Positions 49,701 through 59,171 of a stretch of DNA of 64,000 bases are shown here, in pieces (positions within the stretch are counted from its first letter, which is position 1; every line of letters begins with the position of its first letter). The notes under the pieces are model-generated. The model was not told the DNA's origin. It did no database searches and worked only from the letters and a program-made list of their open reading frames with translations. Both the position numbers and the translations under genes were made by a program. The DNA comes from Alitta virens (lineage: Eukaryota > Annelida > Polychaeta > Phyllodocida > Nereididae): contig OW028585.1 in NCBI GenBank assembly GCA_932294295.1, positions 16,060,360 through 16,124,359 of the forward strand, read 5' to 3'.

Positions 49701-51299
49701 CTGGGGTACATTTCCTGGCTGTGGCTGAGCAGCTTTAACTTTAAATTTCAAAATCCTTCTAGTCATTTTGAAGAGATGACAGGCAGGTGCCACGTGGCCT
49801 GACTGACCAGATTTGGATCAACTTAGAGGCTGCTTCTTTTTTTTGTATAGGTGTAAAAAGCATATTAATTTAGCATTGGAGTCAATGGAGCTAAACGGTG
49901 GGAAATTTGAATTGGCAGGTCTCCTGTCCTCTCCCTCTTCTCAAAAGAATGGCCTGGACCAGAACTGGCCATTCATTTATAAATGTGTCTCTATGTGTTA
50001 GCCATCAGAAAGAGAAATCTGAAAAACTGATTTTCAACAGTACATATTTTAAATGGCTAAAACCATATAGTAATACGCAGAGGTGCCACTGTGATTGATA
50101 CAACTTCAGCCGGTTCAGGGTTAGTATTTAACATTCTGTCAAGCCCGCAGCAATATTATGCAAAAATAAAATATGATGATGATATCACTATCACAAAGGA
50201 TGCCTACCACTAACCCTGACAATCCCACAATCCATTGTGTGTGGCTTATGCAAATGAAGAAGTGTCCAATCTGTGCATACTTAATCTGTGGCTGAAACTA
50301 ATTTGGTTTTTGTCCCTTGCAGACGATGAGGGTTTTCCCGATGAATTTTTGTGTCCTATCACTCGAGAAGTTATGCGGGATCCTGTCATCGTATCTGGTA
50401 AGTGCTTCTGTTTGTGCGATAGTCGTGAAGTTGCACATTTCTCTTCGTTGCAGAAGATTATGGTGGCCCCATTCAGCGACCTAGCATGGTCTTTTGGGGC
50501 CTCCATGACAATTTTGTCTAAATTAACCAGTCAAAAGTTTGAATCTGATTACTGATTGTTTTCCTAAAAAGAGTAATTAAAAAATTTGCAGAAATTGTCA
50601 GCTGTATTCGATGTGTGTCAATGATCTGGGTGAAAATTATTGCGAGAAAATGTAGCTGAGTATATCGGGTAACATGATGAAAGTTACAAACTGGAAAATG
50701 CAAACTAGTGTAAAATCAGAAATTAACTTTGTCTTTTACTGTCCAAAATATGTAAATATATGAAAGAACAATATTTTTTTAAAGAAGTTTGTAAGTCAGT
50801 TCCATATTTTATATACGTCAATGATACTGAGAAAATCGGAATATGTATGAAGCTACCAGTTAATAGTCTTTTTTCAAAATATCTATGTGACATTTTTGAT
50901 ATTCGTAAATCTTGCTTGTTTTCGTAAGCAAATATACTCGAGTGGGCGGGGCTGTTATACTGTTTCTTCTTGTTTTGTTGTAAAATGCTGGTTTGCAAAT
51001 AAAAAAATTATAACATAACATAACTGATCAAAAACTCTTGCTAATTGAAAAGCAGCGTATTAGTAACCAATCCGCTGATTGCACTGTGTTTACCGAGTCT
51101 AATCAATTAATTTAAATCAATTATAATTTATTTCACAGATGGTTATACGTACGAACGAATTGCCATCACATCATGGGTGAAAAGAGGAAAAATGTCTAGT
51201 CCTATGACGAATGAACCGTTGAACAGATCAGAATTTGTTCCGAACCACAGTCTTAAAATGCTGATACAGCGCCATCTACAAGAAAAGAAGACTTCATAG
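19741..51299 (+). CDS. WDSUB1: WD repeat, SAM and U-box domain-containing protein 1
   Basis: Probable U-box E3 ubiquitin ligase with a WD40 substrate-binding propeller. Coding exons: 19741-20170 (ATG at 19746), 29717-29916, 31217-31321, 45252-45345, 45928-45961, 46709-46856, 48167-48382, 48938-49018, 50323-50397, 51139-51299 (TAG). All phases agree, giving 512 aa, slightly longer than vertebrate orthologues. WD40 repeats fill about residues 10-325 (e.g. LATCSGDKSIRLWN, LVSGSPNGDIRVWD, LATCGNDNVIKLWD). The SAM domain is at about 364-422 (VNDVCDWMRQIGMSQYADAF). The U-box spans about 440-510 (PDEFLCPITREVMRDPVIVS, then SDGYTYERIAITSW). No stop or frameshift is seen. The ATG follows an acceptor at 19740, so an upstream 5'UTR exon exists. 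The 13.9-kb intron between exons 3 and 4 and the 9.5-kb intron after exon 1 are loaded with transposons. Confidence 0.96.
20171..22151. other. WDSUB1 intron before the large transposon
   Basis: No exon is needed or seen. A (TA)11 run lies at about 21130-21151. Around 21937-22122 the minus strand has a short frame of unknown origin. Nothing else is recognisable. Confidence 0.5.
22152..22625 (+). repeat. Left terminal inverted repeat of the 6.2-kb element
   Basis: Pairs with 27890-28307. Shared blocks include ACCGGCTGAAAC, TTCTATCTTGTGC, AAACTTGGCACACTTGTTCT and TTTTTCAAGATGGCCACCAA. Compared with the right end, about 27 bases are missing just inside the tip. Confidence 0.9.
23379..27846 (+). 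pseudogene. Transposase with zinc knuckles, XPG-like nuclease, Cys-rich tail
   Basis: One long protein gene of about 1,480 codons, broken by at least four frame changes (near 23,750, 24,410, 24,540 and 25,030). N-terminal part: two CxxC...H-C pairs (CCLCQ with YHESC; CFFCE with YHPAC). Middle: a conserved-looking block AAVDNIDHNPTATTAQTSFH at about 24780. From 26640 an XPG/FEN-like nuclease order appears: IIDGSALINALP, VDVVFDVYK with basic residues after it, HEEADSRIFVH, IKANDTDVLVIA, then FTGCDVVSAF. These supply acidic residues as in the XPG family. C-terminus: nine cysteines in CxC-x3-C-x3-CxC spacing, ending SLCSCICEQ. The last 925 codons (25069-27846) are uninterrupted. No DDE triad was recognised. 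The family name Academ is inference. Confidence 0.75.
27890..28307 (-). repeat. Right terminal inverted repeat of the 6.2-kb element
   Basis: Reverse complement of the left repeat. It begins about 44 bases after the ORF stop codon, so the gene runs nearly into its own terminal repeat. The tip reads ACCGGACTA. Confidence 0.9.
28308..29716. other. WDSUB1 intron, simple repeats
   Basis: Non-coding. A (TA)n/(TAGA) run lies at about 29279-29330. No other repeat family was recognised. Confidence 0.5.
29917..31216. other. WDSUB1 intron with a GTTGGC-rich inverted repeat
   Basis: Segments near 30090-30130 and 30735-30790 are inverted relative to each other (ACAATGTTGGCCTAAAATTGA versus TCAATTTTAGGC plus GCATTGTACC). 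Many CAATGTTGGC/GCCAACATTG words lie between 30040 and 30915. This looks like a diverged miniature transposon of about 0.9 kb. No exon is visible. Confidence 0.4.
31495..31885. repeat. TATCTA/TATCATATC microsatellite
   Basis: A long run of six- to nine-base TATCTA/TATCAT/TATTATA words with an internal higher-order period of about 60-75 bases. It continues beyond the LTR-like insertion at 33350-33399 and again just after 35480, showing that two later elements split it. Confidence 0.95.
31886..33349 (-). mobile_element. Solo LTR-like element, copy 1 (1,464 bp)
   Basis: Read on the minus strand it starts TGTAAAGTGCAGCCCCTGGC and ends GGACTTTTACA, so it has TG...CA ends. It interrupts the TATCTA microsatellite; ATAT flanks both sides (31882-31885, 33350-33353), a possible 4-base duplication, although the AT-rich site makes this weak. 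Five or so ~70-base tandem repeats lie near the TGTAAAG end, followed by a TATA-like CTATAAATAG, as in an LTR U3 region. A 81-codon frame (31995-32240) is identical in sequence to that of copy 2. No internal retroelement genes flank it. Confidence 0.75.
32930..33335 (-). repeat. Subterminal tandem repeats in LTR-like copy 1
   Basis: Units of about 60-75 bases sharing GGCAAGTGTAATGAGGAGCA and CACCTGTCAT. They are equivalent to the 73-base units at about 40897-41250 in copy 2, consistent with repeated enhancer-like elements in a U3 region. Confidence 0.8.
33400..35480. mobile_element. Pogo/Tigger-like non-autonomous element
   Basis: Left end CAGTTGACCCTCGTTAATCC; the right end is its imperfect inverse (GGATTAACGAGAGTCGACGG). 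TA dinucleotides flank it at 33398-33399 and 35481-35482. Internally repeated GTTAATCCGAAC/AACCGAATCCC words are typical of Tigger-family ends. No transposase is seen; a short (CTG)n run lies at about 33850-33870. It is inserted in the TATCTA microsatellite. Confidence 0.85.
35027..35423. mobile_element. Small inverted-repeat element nested in the pogo-like element
   Basis: Ends read CCTGGGCAAAGAATAAGTA and its inverse TACTTATTCTTTGTCCTGGG, with inner inverted blocks around GGCGCGCTATGCATGC. It interrupts the right arm of the pogo-like element (CCGAAT | ... | TTAATCCGAAT). About 0.4 kb, no ORF. Confidence 0.75.
35751..36083. repeat. AGTGGATTTTCACGG repeat end with C-tract
   Basis: Bases 35751-35945 match the left end of the element at 43113 (AGTGGATTTTCACGGAA, then a CCACCAGGTGGC block). 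The segment 36020-36083 (GATGGGATGGGAG, CACATAATTCGGTGCTGAC, then about 23 Cs) is inverted at 37408-37490. This marks a damaged relative of that family with a homopolymer at the junction. Confidence 0.6.
36084..36782. other. Intronic spacer
   Basis: No coding exon is seen. The frame at 36393-36623 is short and unsupported. The 3' part (36710-36780) is (TA)-rich. Confidence 0.4.
36783..37095. mobile_element. GTGCAGTATAGCGGACCC MITE, complete copy
   Basis: Left end AGTGCAGTATAGCGGACCC, right end GGGTCCGCTATACTGCACT, a perfect ~19-base inverted repeat, with imperfect pairing further in (AGATTTATGACCATA versus ...GGGCATAAATTT). 313 bases, no ORF. The same family is at 44882-45173 and, partly, at 13652. 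Confidence 0.85.
37096..38336. other. Intronic spacer with a G-tract
   Basis: Contains the ~20-base G-tract (about 37411-37431) with the inverted copy of the 36020 segment beside it, then AT-rich DNA with no gene. A short less AT-rich patch sits at about 37870-37930. Confidence 0.4.
38337..39533. repeat. 39-bp minisatellite, about 31 units
   Basis: Unit ATGCATTTAGCAATGCTATA plus TTTAGCAAATGATATACAA. As 39 is a multiple of three and the unit has no stop, it is open in a plus frame (431 codons with flanks, unit MHLAMLYLANDIQ) and in minus frames. Variants recur eight units apart (units 19 and 27 share AIDIL, 21 and 29 share NDIK), so a 312-base higher-order repeat is layered on it. It lies in a WDSUB1 intron and is unlikely to be coding. 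Confidence 0.95.
39534..40865. other. Intronic spacer with a GGCCTATTGTTACAT short tandem
   Basis: Non-coding. Between about 40276 and 40372 the word GGCCTATTGTTACAT recurs five or so times with variable spacing, followed by an inverted pair (GCCACGTGCATTTATCCAACG and its partial inverse GCATGGCACAATTGGCCATG). Confidence 0.5.
40866..42349 (+). mobile_element. Solo LTR-like element, copy 2 (1,484 bp)
   Basis: Same family as 31886-33349 but in the opposite orientation: TGTAAAGTGCAGCCCCTGGC to GGACTTTTACA. The ~73-base tandem units lie at about 40897-41250. A TATA-like sequence (GCTATAAATAGCC) is at about 41865. The 81-codon frame (42026-42271) encodes the same peptide as in copy 1. The flanks (CACGT and ATGTG) do not form a direct duplication. 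No primer-binding site or internal gene follows it. Confidence 0.75.
42350..43112. other. Intronic spacer, A-rich then unremarkable
   Basis: The first ~60 bases are an A-rich (AAATA) stretch. Nothing coding or repetitive is recognised after it. Confidence 0.4.
43113..44604. mobile_element. Foldback-like element, TAGTGGATTTTCACGG ends
   Basis: Left arm 43113-43390 and right arm about 44330-44604 are inverted copies: TAGTGGATTTTCACGGAA with ATTGGCTGAAAAAGTTCCCG on the left, and CGGGAACTTTTTCAGCCAAT with TTCCGTGAAAATACCGCTA on the right. The arms also share AAAATGAGTAATAAGAGGAG (inverted). The ~0.9-kb middle carries a 43785-43990 block homologous to the miniature element at 19169 and a 24-base minisatellite. 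No transposase is present. Confidence 0.8.
44162..44257. repeat. 24-bp minisatellite, four units
   Basis: Four units of TTGATAGATTTATGTGCAGC plus TAAG/GAAG in tandem, inside the foldback-like element beside its right arm. Confidence 0.9.
44882..45173. mobile_element. GTGCAGTATAGCGGACCC MITE, second copy
   Basis: Left end AGTGCAGTATAGCGGACCC; right end GGGTCAGCCAAACTGCACT, a decayed inverse. TGACGTCA-type words occur inside, as in the other copies. It ends 78 bases before WDSUB1 coding exon 4 (45252). Confidence 0.8.
46857..48166. other. WDSUB1 intron before the SAM exon
   Basis: No exon is needed. A 200-base patch (about 47340-47580) is less AT-rich, and no family was recognised. Confidence 0.4.
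49019..50322. other. WDSUB1 intron before the U-box
   Basis: Non-coding. About 50095-50295 matches 7890-8070 (CCCTGACAATCCCACAATCC, TGTGGCTTATGCAAATGA), a dispersed repeat running up to the acceptor of coding exon 9 at 50322. Confidence 0.5.
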
Positions 51300-53946
51300 C
51301 AACTGTTGCTATGGTAACATGCAAACTAACTAGCAATTCCTGCAGGATTTTATAACGTAGTTGTTTATTTGTTGCTCGAGATAGCAAAGATTTTATACGA
51401 TTTGTTTATATATGCCTTAGTTGGTTATGCAGAGTTGAAATTACGTAATTTCTTATATGCAGTACTTTTTATATGCAGATGTAAAGTATATTGAAAATAC
51501 TGATATGTACACAGGAATCGAAATAAGGTTCAACAACAGTAACCCGGTTTCTGATTACCATTGATGAGGTAACTTACCCTAGTGGCAACTGTTGTGACCA
51601 AACAATTTAACGCATTTGTCCAGGGTTCCCAGTCATGGAAAATCCTGGAAAATCCTGGAAAAATAGGTTTCATGGAAAGCCATGGAAAAGTCATGGAACT
51701 AGAGAAATTTTAAAAAGGTCATGGAATTTTAGAAAAAAAAAAAATTTTCTGCAAAATAAAGGGTGGTTAGGACGCGTTATATTTTGCAATCGTTGACTTT
51801 GTTGTGCAGATTTTATTGAAAGAAAGTCCGGGAAATTATGTGAATGGTCATGGAATTTAATTTCATGATTTCTGTGTGAACCTTGTTGTCGCAAACGGGG
51901 TTCATTTCCATGGAAAAAAATTATTGTAACCTCCACGTAACCTGAACGATCATTCTCGACTTATTTTGATCCCTGTGTACATTAGCATTTTTCATATCAC
52001 AATAATCGTTATATGCGAGACTTGATGAAAGAAAAACCAAGATTATTTGAGTGTGTTATTTAGCATTTTGAATAATTTATACATATATATCAGATTACAC
52101 CAAACATTCACTGCTCTGAATTGTAATAAGTGATATAAATTGTAATATGGGCATGTCGAGTTACGAAACATTTTGCCCAGTGTATTATTGTGTATACTCA
52201 AAACGATCTAATCGCTATAAAATGCAGGTAAATTATTGACAATAAGCAATTATTTACAGTTCTAAAACAGACTTTTTGTAGTTTTGAATGAAGAGATCCA
52301 TTTCTATGTATGGTTGATTAACACGTCAGTACAATGTACAGCTGAGGGGCGTCGTGTGCATGCGCTATATTGCAACATTATATTAATGACATAATGGCAC
52401 ATTATTACTCAAAGTGTGCCTTACAATAAGTGGGAATGAGTTATAAAATGTCTTTATACATTGACTGAAACAAATTATTTAAAGAGATATATTTACTCTT
52501 GTTCGGTTATAAGTAATTTATCAACAATGTGATAAATTACTCTCAATTTTATGAAGATTAATTTCATCGAATATGAATTTGACAATGTTGTGTGAAGTTC
52601 ATCTATTGGTCACAACTGCTCCGAGTGGAATTAATTTTCAGGGCTTAATGGCATGCAATCGTAGTAACTGGATTATGACTGTTAATTTGTTGATATACGT
52701 CAAATATTATTTCTTGAAAGATATAGCATTATCATTATATTGGCAAATTGCTGTAATATTATTTATGAAAAAAAAGAAATTGTCATTTTTGGATTTTGCC
52801 ATGAAAGCCTATCGCCTCCCAAATATAAGATTTTATACAGTCAAATTTGTGTTAGGCGGTCACCAAAGGGGATGGATACATCAGCCGGTTAAGAAAGGTG
52901 AAAGTTTAATAGAGGGGTAAACGTCAGTCTCCCACCCAGACCCTCCCCTGCCAGGTGGCGTTTACCCAAGGGCATATGCCCTGAGGGTCTGCCAGATTTC
53001 GGACGGAGCAACGAATTTGCAAGGAATTTAACAGTGTATATCAGTTACTATGAAATAGTAGAATCCAAAAACAGCGACCAAACAACCTGTAATAACCCCA
53101 GATTCTGCGATATTTGAAGAACTATTTTGTTCGCCGCTACATTGAAATCAATGGGCATAGTAATTGACCTAGATTTGGCGTCGTTGGAGCAATGCTGCGA
53201 AATCACAGTCTGAGTAAACGCGGCAAATCAGTGAAAATACAGTCTGGGAGAGTTCGAATATTGTGGCTGTTTACGGTAGGTAGCTGGCTCTTTACAGGTG
53301 TCGGTTATGACAGGTTAGTTTGTACTGGGATTAATTTCCGTTTAAATATTTTACAAGTACGAGGAAAGTCTCATTATTACTAAACAGTTTCTCTTATGTG
53401 TGACAATCATTTAGTTAAATCATTATCTTATCTGTGATTTGTTTCTTGCCATATGTTATTTTATATCCGAACAATATTGAAAACAATCTTACGTTATTGC
53501 ACTGAAGCATTACTTGTTGTTAATTAAGTAATTGATAGGCATTATGCAATTGGTTAGCAATATTTTTTACTTCATTTAGATTGCGTAACTTTACAATTAC
53601 AACTGACCTGTGTACATACAGTTTTGTACTTTTTACATATTATAGATATAAGATTATCCGAACTATGAAACTGCTATGCAGAATATGACTATGTTATTGT
53701 TACTCATTGTACCTTTGCAATAAACATTCCTATGAGTTTTGATTGTTCTTTTTATTGATCGATTATAGTAGAATTTTGATATCAGTGGTGCTAAATTTCG
53801 ATAATTTGTGTAATGGAAATTTCCTTATTATCTGTTAATTATTAAAATCTCCAGCTATGAGATGTGATTGTCATCAAAATTATCGTTAAATTGCTGACTG
53901 TATGTGGCATGATTGATATCACAATAATATATTTGATATTAAAATC
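51300..53946. other. WDSUB1 3' flank and untranslated region
   Basis: No further gene is seen. The first in-strand poly(A) signal with good context is AATAAA at 53719-53724, which would give a ~2.4-kb 3'UTR; AT-rich DNA makes a chance match possible. A short frame at 52573-52920 shows no domain. Confidence 0.45.
51621..51885. mobile_element. CAGGGTTCCCA miniature transposon
   Basis: Starts CAGGGTTCCCAGTCATGGAA and ends GTGTGAACCTTG. Both flanks carry TTGTC (51616-51620 and 51886-51890), which may be part of a target-site duplication. It has repeated CATGGAAAAT/TCCTGGAAA words and no ORF. Related starts are at 9649 and about 48531. Confidence 0.65.
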
Positions 53947-53961
53947 ACCAGATATGTGAGA

Positions 53962-54140
53962 GGGCAGGGGCCTAGCTCAGAGGTAGTGCTCTGGGCTTCC
54001 AACCGCTGGGTCCCGGGTTTGATTCCCGGTCGAGCCTAAGTTGGATGGCTGTTTCATCCTTCGTCTCATTGCCTGTCCTAATTAGCCCAACTGGTGCAGA
54101 AATACAGGACGTAAAGCCCTAATGACAGACAGACAGACAG
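53962..54140 (+). mobile_element. tRNA-derived SINE, copy 1 (full length)
   Basis: Contains an A-box region (TAGCTCAGAGGTAG) and a B box (GGTTTGATTCC) of an RNA polymerase III promoter, a unique body (AAGTTGGATGGCTGTTTCAT) and a (GACA)n tail. A perfect 15-base target-site duplication ACCAGATATGTGAGA is at 53947-53961 and 54141-54155. The anticodon-loop position reads CTTCCAA, so a tRNA-Gly(TCC)-like ancestor is plausible. Confidence 0.95.
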
Positions 54141-54825
54141 ACCAGATATGTGAGATGTTATTGTCATCAAAATTATTGTTGAATAGAAGTCCACAACCTT
54201 GGGGCTCATGAATATTGTAAAATTTTGGAAAAGTAACATATTCCCATTTCACTGTTATCTGACAATTTTCCAGTTTCCCAGTTATAAGTGGTTGGTTATT
54301 GAGATGAAGTTTTTTTCTGTGGTCATTTGCCTGAACTGTTGAAGTTTGTTAATTAATTTCAATGACCATATAACCAGAAATGTCAAAATATTTCTTAGGA
54401 CTATGAATTAAGAGATGAATATTAAGTCCAAAAAGTCTGCCAGACTGCCAGATATTTCATGATAACAGACTGGTCAAAAATTCTGCCAAACTTGCAGATA
54501 TTTCATGGCAGTCGGCGTTTTGCAGAAGGGTGTGTTATTTAGTGTATCCCTTTCATATCCCCGGTGCATGAATAAGCTTCAAGTTTTTTCTCTCACCACA
54601 CGACTTGTCAACTTGGGCTTCCTTTTTTTCTCAAGGCGACGTGATGCCATCAGGTCACATGACTAACCACAGCTGAGGAAGCCCAAGAGCAGTTAATTCG
54701 CTCCCTCATTATATCAAGGTTACTTGTTTTGTCTCTTAATCTTGCTGAAGTTGATATTGTTGCTCTCTTGATACACACATCTTCTGACTATCCTTTTCCT
54801 TATTGTCAGTCTGATACAGAATCTA

Positions 54826-54966
54826 CATGGCCAATTGTGCCACATGCATTTTCCATGCGTTTGGAAAAACGCATGGTTTTTGCCTCATTATCATTATCTA
54901 AAAACCATGCTTTTCCAATGCGTTTATCCTTCTCACGGAAAACGCATGTGGCACATTTGGCCATGT
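54826..54966. repeat. Imperfect palindrome, about 140 bp
   Basis: ACATGGCCAATTGTGCCACAT at the left end faces ATGTGGCACATTTGGCCATGT at the right, with inner arms AAAACGCATGGTTTTT and AAAAACCATGC. It would fold into a long hairpin and may be a tiny foldback transposon. Confidence 0.75.
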
Positions 54967-55323
54967 TCCATCAGTCGGACTGTGGGGCTGTATACATAAT
55001 ATACATGTATATTGAGTATCTATCTTGTCTATCTATTAGCATCTATAGCTATCACCACAACCTGAATTAGTTTTTTAATATATGGTGGACAAAGACCATG
55101 GAAATTAGTCGATCTTTGCGCTATCATTGAAAAGCTAGCCTGCAATTTGACCGGGGCCAGTCTGCATGGTTATGCGTGGCCACCTTGTTTTCATTACAAG
55201 TTAGATAAATCATATTTTCAGACAAGTACAGCCATAACTGAGTTGTAAACATTATACAACTTCCAGACTAAATATCAGTCTTTTACTTATCAATTTTTGT
55301 GTTTTTTACACACGATTGATGGA

Positions 55324-55510
55324 GGGGCGGGGGCCTAGCTCAGAGGTAGCGCTCTGGGCTTTCAACCGCTGGGTCCCGGGTTCGATTCCCGGTCGAGCCT
55401 AAGTTGGATGGCTGTTTCATCCTTTGTCTCATAGCCATGGTCTCTGCCTGTCCTGATTAGCCCAACTGGTGCAGAAATACAGGACGTAAAGCCCTAATCA
55501 CACGCACACA
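55324..55510 (+). mobile_element. tRNA-derived SINE, copy 2 (full length)
   Basis: Same family, with intact A and B boxes. The target-site duplication CACACGATTGATGGA is at 55309-55323 and 55511-55525. The tail is (CACA)n. Confidence 0.95.
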
Positions 55511-55525
55511 CACACGATTGATGGA

Positions 55526-55671
55526 CCGCTGGGTCCCGGGTTCGATTCCCGGTTGAGCCTAAGTTGGATGGCTGTTTCCCCTTCGTCTCATTGCCATGGT
55601 CTCTGCCTGTCCTAATTAGCCCAACTGGTGCAGAAATAAGGACGTAAAGCCCTAATCACACACACACACAC
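55526..55671 (+). mobile_element. tRNA-derived SINE, copy 3 (5' truncated)
   Basis: Starts directly at CCGCTGGGTCCC, so it lacks the A box. It abuts the right duplication of copy 2, and a similar word (AGGATTGACGG) follows its tail. This suggests a second insertion, or unequal exchange, at the same target word. Confidence 0.85.
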
Positions 55672-56624
55672 AGGATTGACGGTGTTGAAAACTGTCTTCT
55701 TGTATGGGAACAACAAACTGTGTGACACACACTATAAAAATGTCTTCACCATTCATTAACTTTAAATATGGTATAGTGTTAGTATATATACAGATTCTTT
55801 GTGCACTCAATGTGGTCTAGTAACTGAAAATATATTGTGTAGAAATGCCGCAATATAATATAATTCATACACAAGTCTGCAGCGTAGTGGTCTGTGTCCA
55901 CAAAAACCCAGTAATGGCTATGTCCAAAAAGAATGATGGATCAAGAGTGCGTGGCCCTGTTAAGAGTCGATATGCCTGTGCAGCATGAACAACGGCAACA
56001 TTTACCAACATCTTACCAAAAATCTACACTTATTTCCACTGGTGACGTAGCTTTTTTTTTTTAATGTTATCTCTCTTCTGCCATATCGATCCATTGTTCT
56101 TTTTGGATATAGCCATACCACGTTCCACATCCTTTTGTCCAGGGCATTTCCTAGTTTTGCTTTGTAACTCTTATTTCTGCAGCAGTCCAATAGTCTCTTT
56201 TTGATATCTTCCTGACTTGTTTCTTCTTTGTAGGCTCCTCTGATCCCTCTTCTTTATTAGCTGTAAAGAAAAAAATAATTACAGTTAATTTTATGAAGGA
56301 TTCCAAAGCAGGCAAGCAAGTGTAAGGCCTACAATCATAACTGGTCATCCACTTGCAATATTTCAAGCATTGTGGGGCTCTTGCATGAAACTCGTACAAA
56401 AGTGAACCTAAAGCCTCGACCCAGCAGCAAAAAGGCACACTTTACAACCAATGAATTCACCAATGTAATATTTTCATTGTTTAACTTTTCCCTTCCAAAA
56501 TAATAATTACTTTCTTTAATTGTATAGTGATAAGTTGTTATGAGGTTGTGTATAGATTTGGCAAAAACCGTTTGAACCGGTACCAAAATACTGATGACCA
56601 TATCAAATTCTTCCAGAGGCAAAT

Positions 56625-56745
56625 CCCGGTCGAGCCTAAGTTGGATGGCTGTTTCATCCTTCGTCTCATTGCCATGGTCTCTGCCTGTCCTAATTAGCCC
56701 AACTGGTGCAGAAATACAGGACGTAAAGCCCAAATCACCCACCCA
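56625..56745 (+). mobile_element. tRNA-derived SINE, copy 4 (5' truncated)
   Basis: Begins inside the B box region (CCCGGTCGAGCC). The target-site duplication CCAGAGGCAAAT is at 56613-56624 and 56746-56757. Confidence 0.9.
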
Positions 56746-57746
56746 CCAGAGGCAAATAGGTATTTACGAATCAATAAAAGAAAGCACTTTAATGGGTGTC
56801 AAAAATTAAAAAAGATTCAATCTTTCAATAAAATGAGCATCGGGTCTCTTCCCGTTCATCCTGTCTGCCGTATTTGATCTGCCTGTAACACTAAAATGGG
56901 TACCATATTTCTGACTTTCCAGACTCTAAGCTACCAAATTTTGACCCAACAGACTGCTTAGTAATACATAGATTTTTTTACACATCTTCAATATTGACGA
57001 AACATTGAATACTAAAACAAATGCATCAATGATACCTATCGTATCGAAACAGTACCCAACCCTATAGTGACATTCAAATGTTAGACATATGGGAAAAAAA
57101 GGTCTATTTGTTCAGAGTTAAAACTGAATAGTTCTGACTTTCAATTGCCAAAAAATTGGTCCTCATCCGTCACTGAATAAATTCCCACATCTCCCTCTTC
57201 ATCTCAATCAGCAGGTGTAGAAATGTCACTGGCCTCCGGTGAAGTTGAGAAATTGACCTCCTCTTTAGCCTCTTTTGGATACACTGTAATATATTATCTG
57301 CAAATGAAATATTAATTCAGATATCATGCAATTTATTTTTGTCCTGAACTGAAGTAATTAATAGAATGTTCTTGGATGTTGATAGCATCGATGGTAAACA
57401 TGACAAACTGTTCAATTTCTTCATTGCACTTGATACCGCAATGGCTACCAATGTTAGAAACATTTATGAAACAACTGAGGACATCAAAACGTACCAAATC
57501 AGTACCTTGTGATTCTTACTGCAGTATTACATTTAAGGATGATAGCACACGAAAGAAATGAAAAGTATCAAAATTCAACATTTTAAGTCGCAACAGTATA
57601 TCTATGCATATTGAAATAAATAACATGAGCACAGTATGAATCAACTCAACATCAAACTGAATTTTCTCCAATTTTTTTCCAATGAAGCATTTAGTTTGGT
57701 TCGTATCCATCAGTAGACATAACTTTGCTATTTCTACCCTCTCCAG

Positions 57747-57936
57747 GGGCGGGGGCCTAGCTCAGAGGTAGCGCTCTGGGCTTCCAACCGCTGGGTCCCG
57801 GGTTCGATTCCCAGTCGAGCCTAAGTTGGATGGCTGTTTCATCCTTCGTCTCATTGCCATGGTCTCTGCCTGTCCTAATTGGCCCAACTGGTGCAGAAAT
57901 ACAGGACATAAAGCCCTAAATCCACCCACCACCCAA
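57747..57936 (+). mobile_element. tRNA-derived SINE, copy 5 (full length)
   Basis: Both promoter boxes are present. The duplication TCTACCCTCTCCAG is at 57733-57746 and 57937-57950. It lies in the minus-strand TE gene, directly after the exon that ends in the HLGH block. Confidence 0.95.
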
Positions 57937-58540
57937 TCTACCCTCTCCAGAACGGATGACATCTTATGGTAATGCAGTTGGTGTACATGAGCAGTGTCCC
58001 AAGTGCTCGAACAACCATTTTGCTTGTGCATCACTTAAGTTAACAATCTGGAAAAAAAACAAAATCTTCCCACCTGGTGAGAGAATAAGGTTTATCCCAG
58101 TTCACACTTCAAAGACAGAAATGCACCACTGAATTATGATTAATCTAAAATGGCAACTTACCTGGAGCTGCAAACAGAAACCTGTTTTCCTCATGTATGC
58201 ACCCATCAAATCTAAAAAATCAGAGCACTCCTGTCGTGCATCCTTTGAGCCTGCTCTGATGGCATAGCCTTTTTTTGCAGCAACAAGTCTCTTGATCTCA
58301 AATCCTAATTTTATGGCATTCGATGGTGATGAAAATTCCTCTTTGTCGTCCATATCCAAACTTGCACATTTTAAAGTTGATTTAACTACTGTGTCAAAGT
58401 ACTTTGACTGGAGGCAGTCTGACATAGTCATGCTATCGTCATTTTTCTCCTCTCGGATATACTTCAGTAACCTTGCATTCAGTCTCATCACTGAGCTAGT
58501 GTATTTTGCCTGTTTTAAATGGTTGCCATAGTTTTTACCA

Positions 58541-58622
58541 TTGCCATGGTCTCTGCCTGTCCTAATTAGCCCAACTGGTGCAGAAATACAGAACGTAAAG
58601 CCCTAATCGCCCACCCACCCAC
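58541..58622 (+). mobile_element. tRNA-derived SINE, copy 6 (5' truncated)
   Basis: Only the 3' body and (CCCA)n tail remain. The duplication CCATAGTTTTTACCA is at 58526-58540 and 58623-58637. It splits a coding block of the minus-strand TE gene. Confidence 0.9.
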
Positions 58623-58688
58623 CCATAGTTTTTACCAGCCATTGATTCTCACTGTATAATGTCAATGGATCACTTCGAGCTATTGTTC

Positions 58689-58878
58689 TCTGGTGGGGGC
58701 CTAGCTCAGAGGTAGCGCTCTGGGCTTCCAAATGCTGGGTCACGGGTTTGATTCCGGTCGAGCCTAAGTTGGATGGCTGTTTCATCCTTCGTCTCATTGC
58801 CATGGTCTCTGCCTGTCCTAATTAGCCCAACTGGTGCAGAAATACAGGAAGTAAAGCCCTAATCACACACACACACAC
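58689..58878 (+). mobile_element. tRNA-derived SINE, copy 7 (full length)
   Basis: The duplication TCGAGCTATTGTTC is at 58675-58688 and 58879-58892. Removing it restores a continuous minus-strand reading frame across the site, which shows it landed in a coding exon of the TE gene. Confidence 0.95.
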
Positions 58879-59171
58879 TCGAGCTATTGTTCCCATTTCA
58901 TCATGCAGCATGATTGGTAACACCTCTTCTGTAAGTTTTTTGCTGGCTACATGTGAAATGTGGCCAGCCAGAATGAATGACTGGGTGAGCAAATCACCTT
59001 TGCCTTCTTTCTTCCCACCACTTACAGGGCACCACTTCTGATGCCAAACAACTACAGATTGTTTTAGCCATTCGTAACAGTGAGGCCATGGGCCATAATC
59101 GTCAACTGAGAATTCACTTGCACTAGGATGACAAACGAGAATTATTTCACCTTTGCCTTTGGCACTCACGG

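Noticed and set aside
52573..52920. 115-codon ORF downstream of WDSUB1
   Set aside because: Low-complexity, no domain, no splice context; likely chance in AT-rich DNA or 3'UTR.
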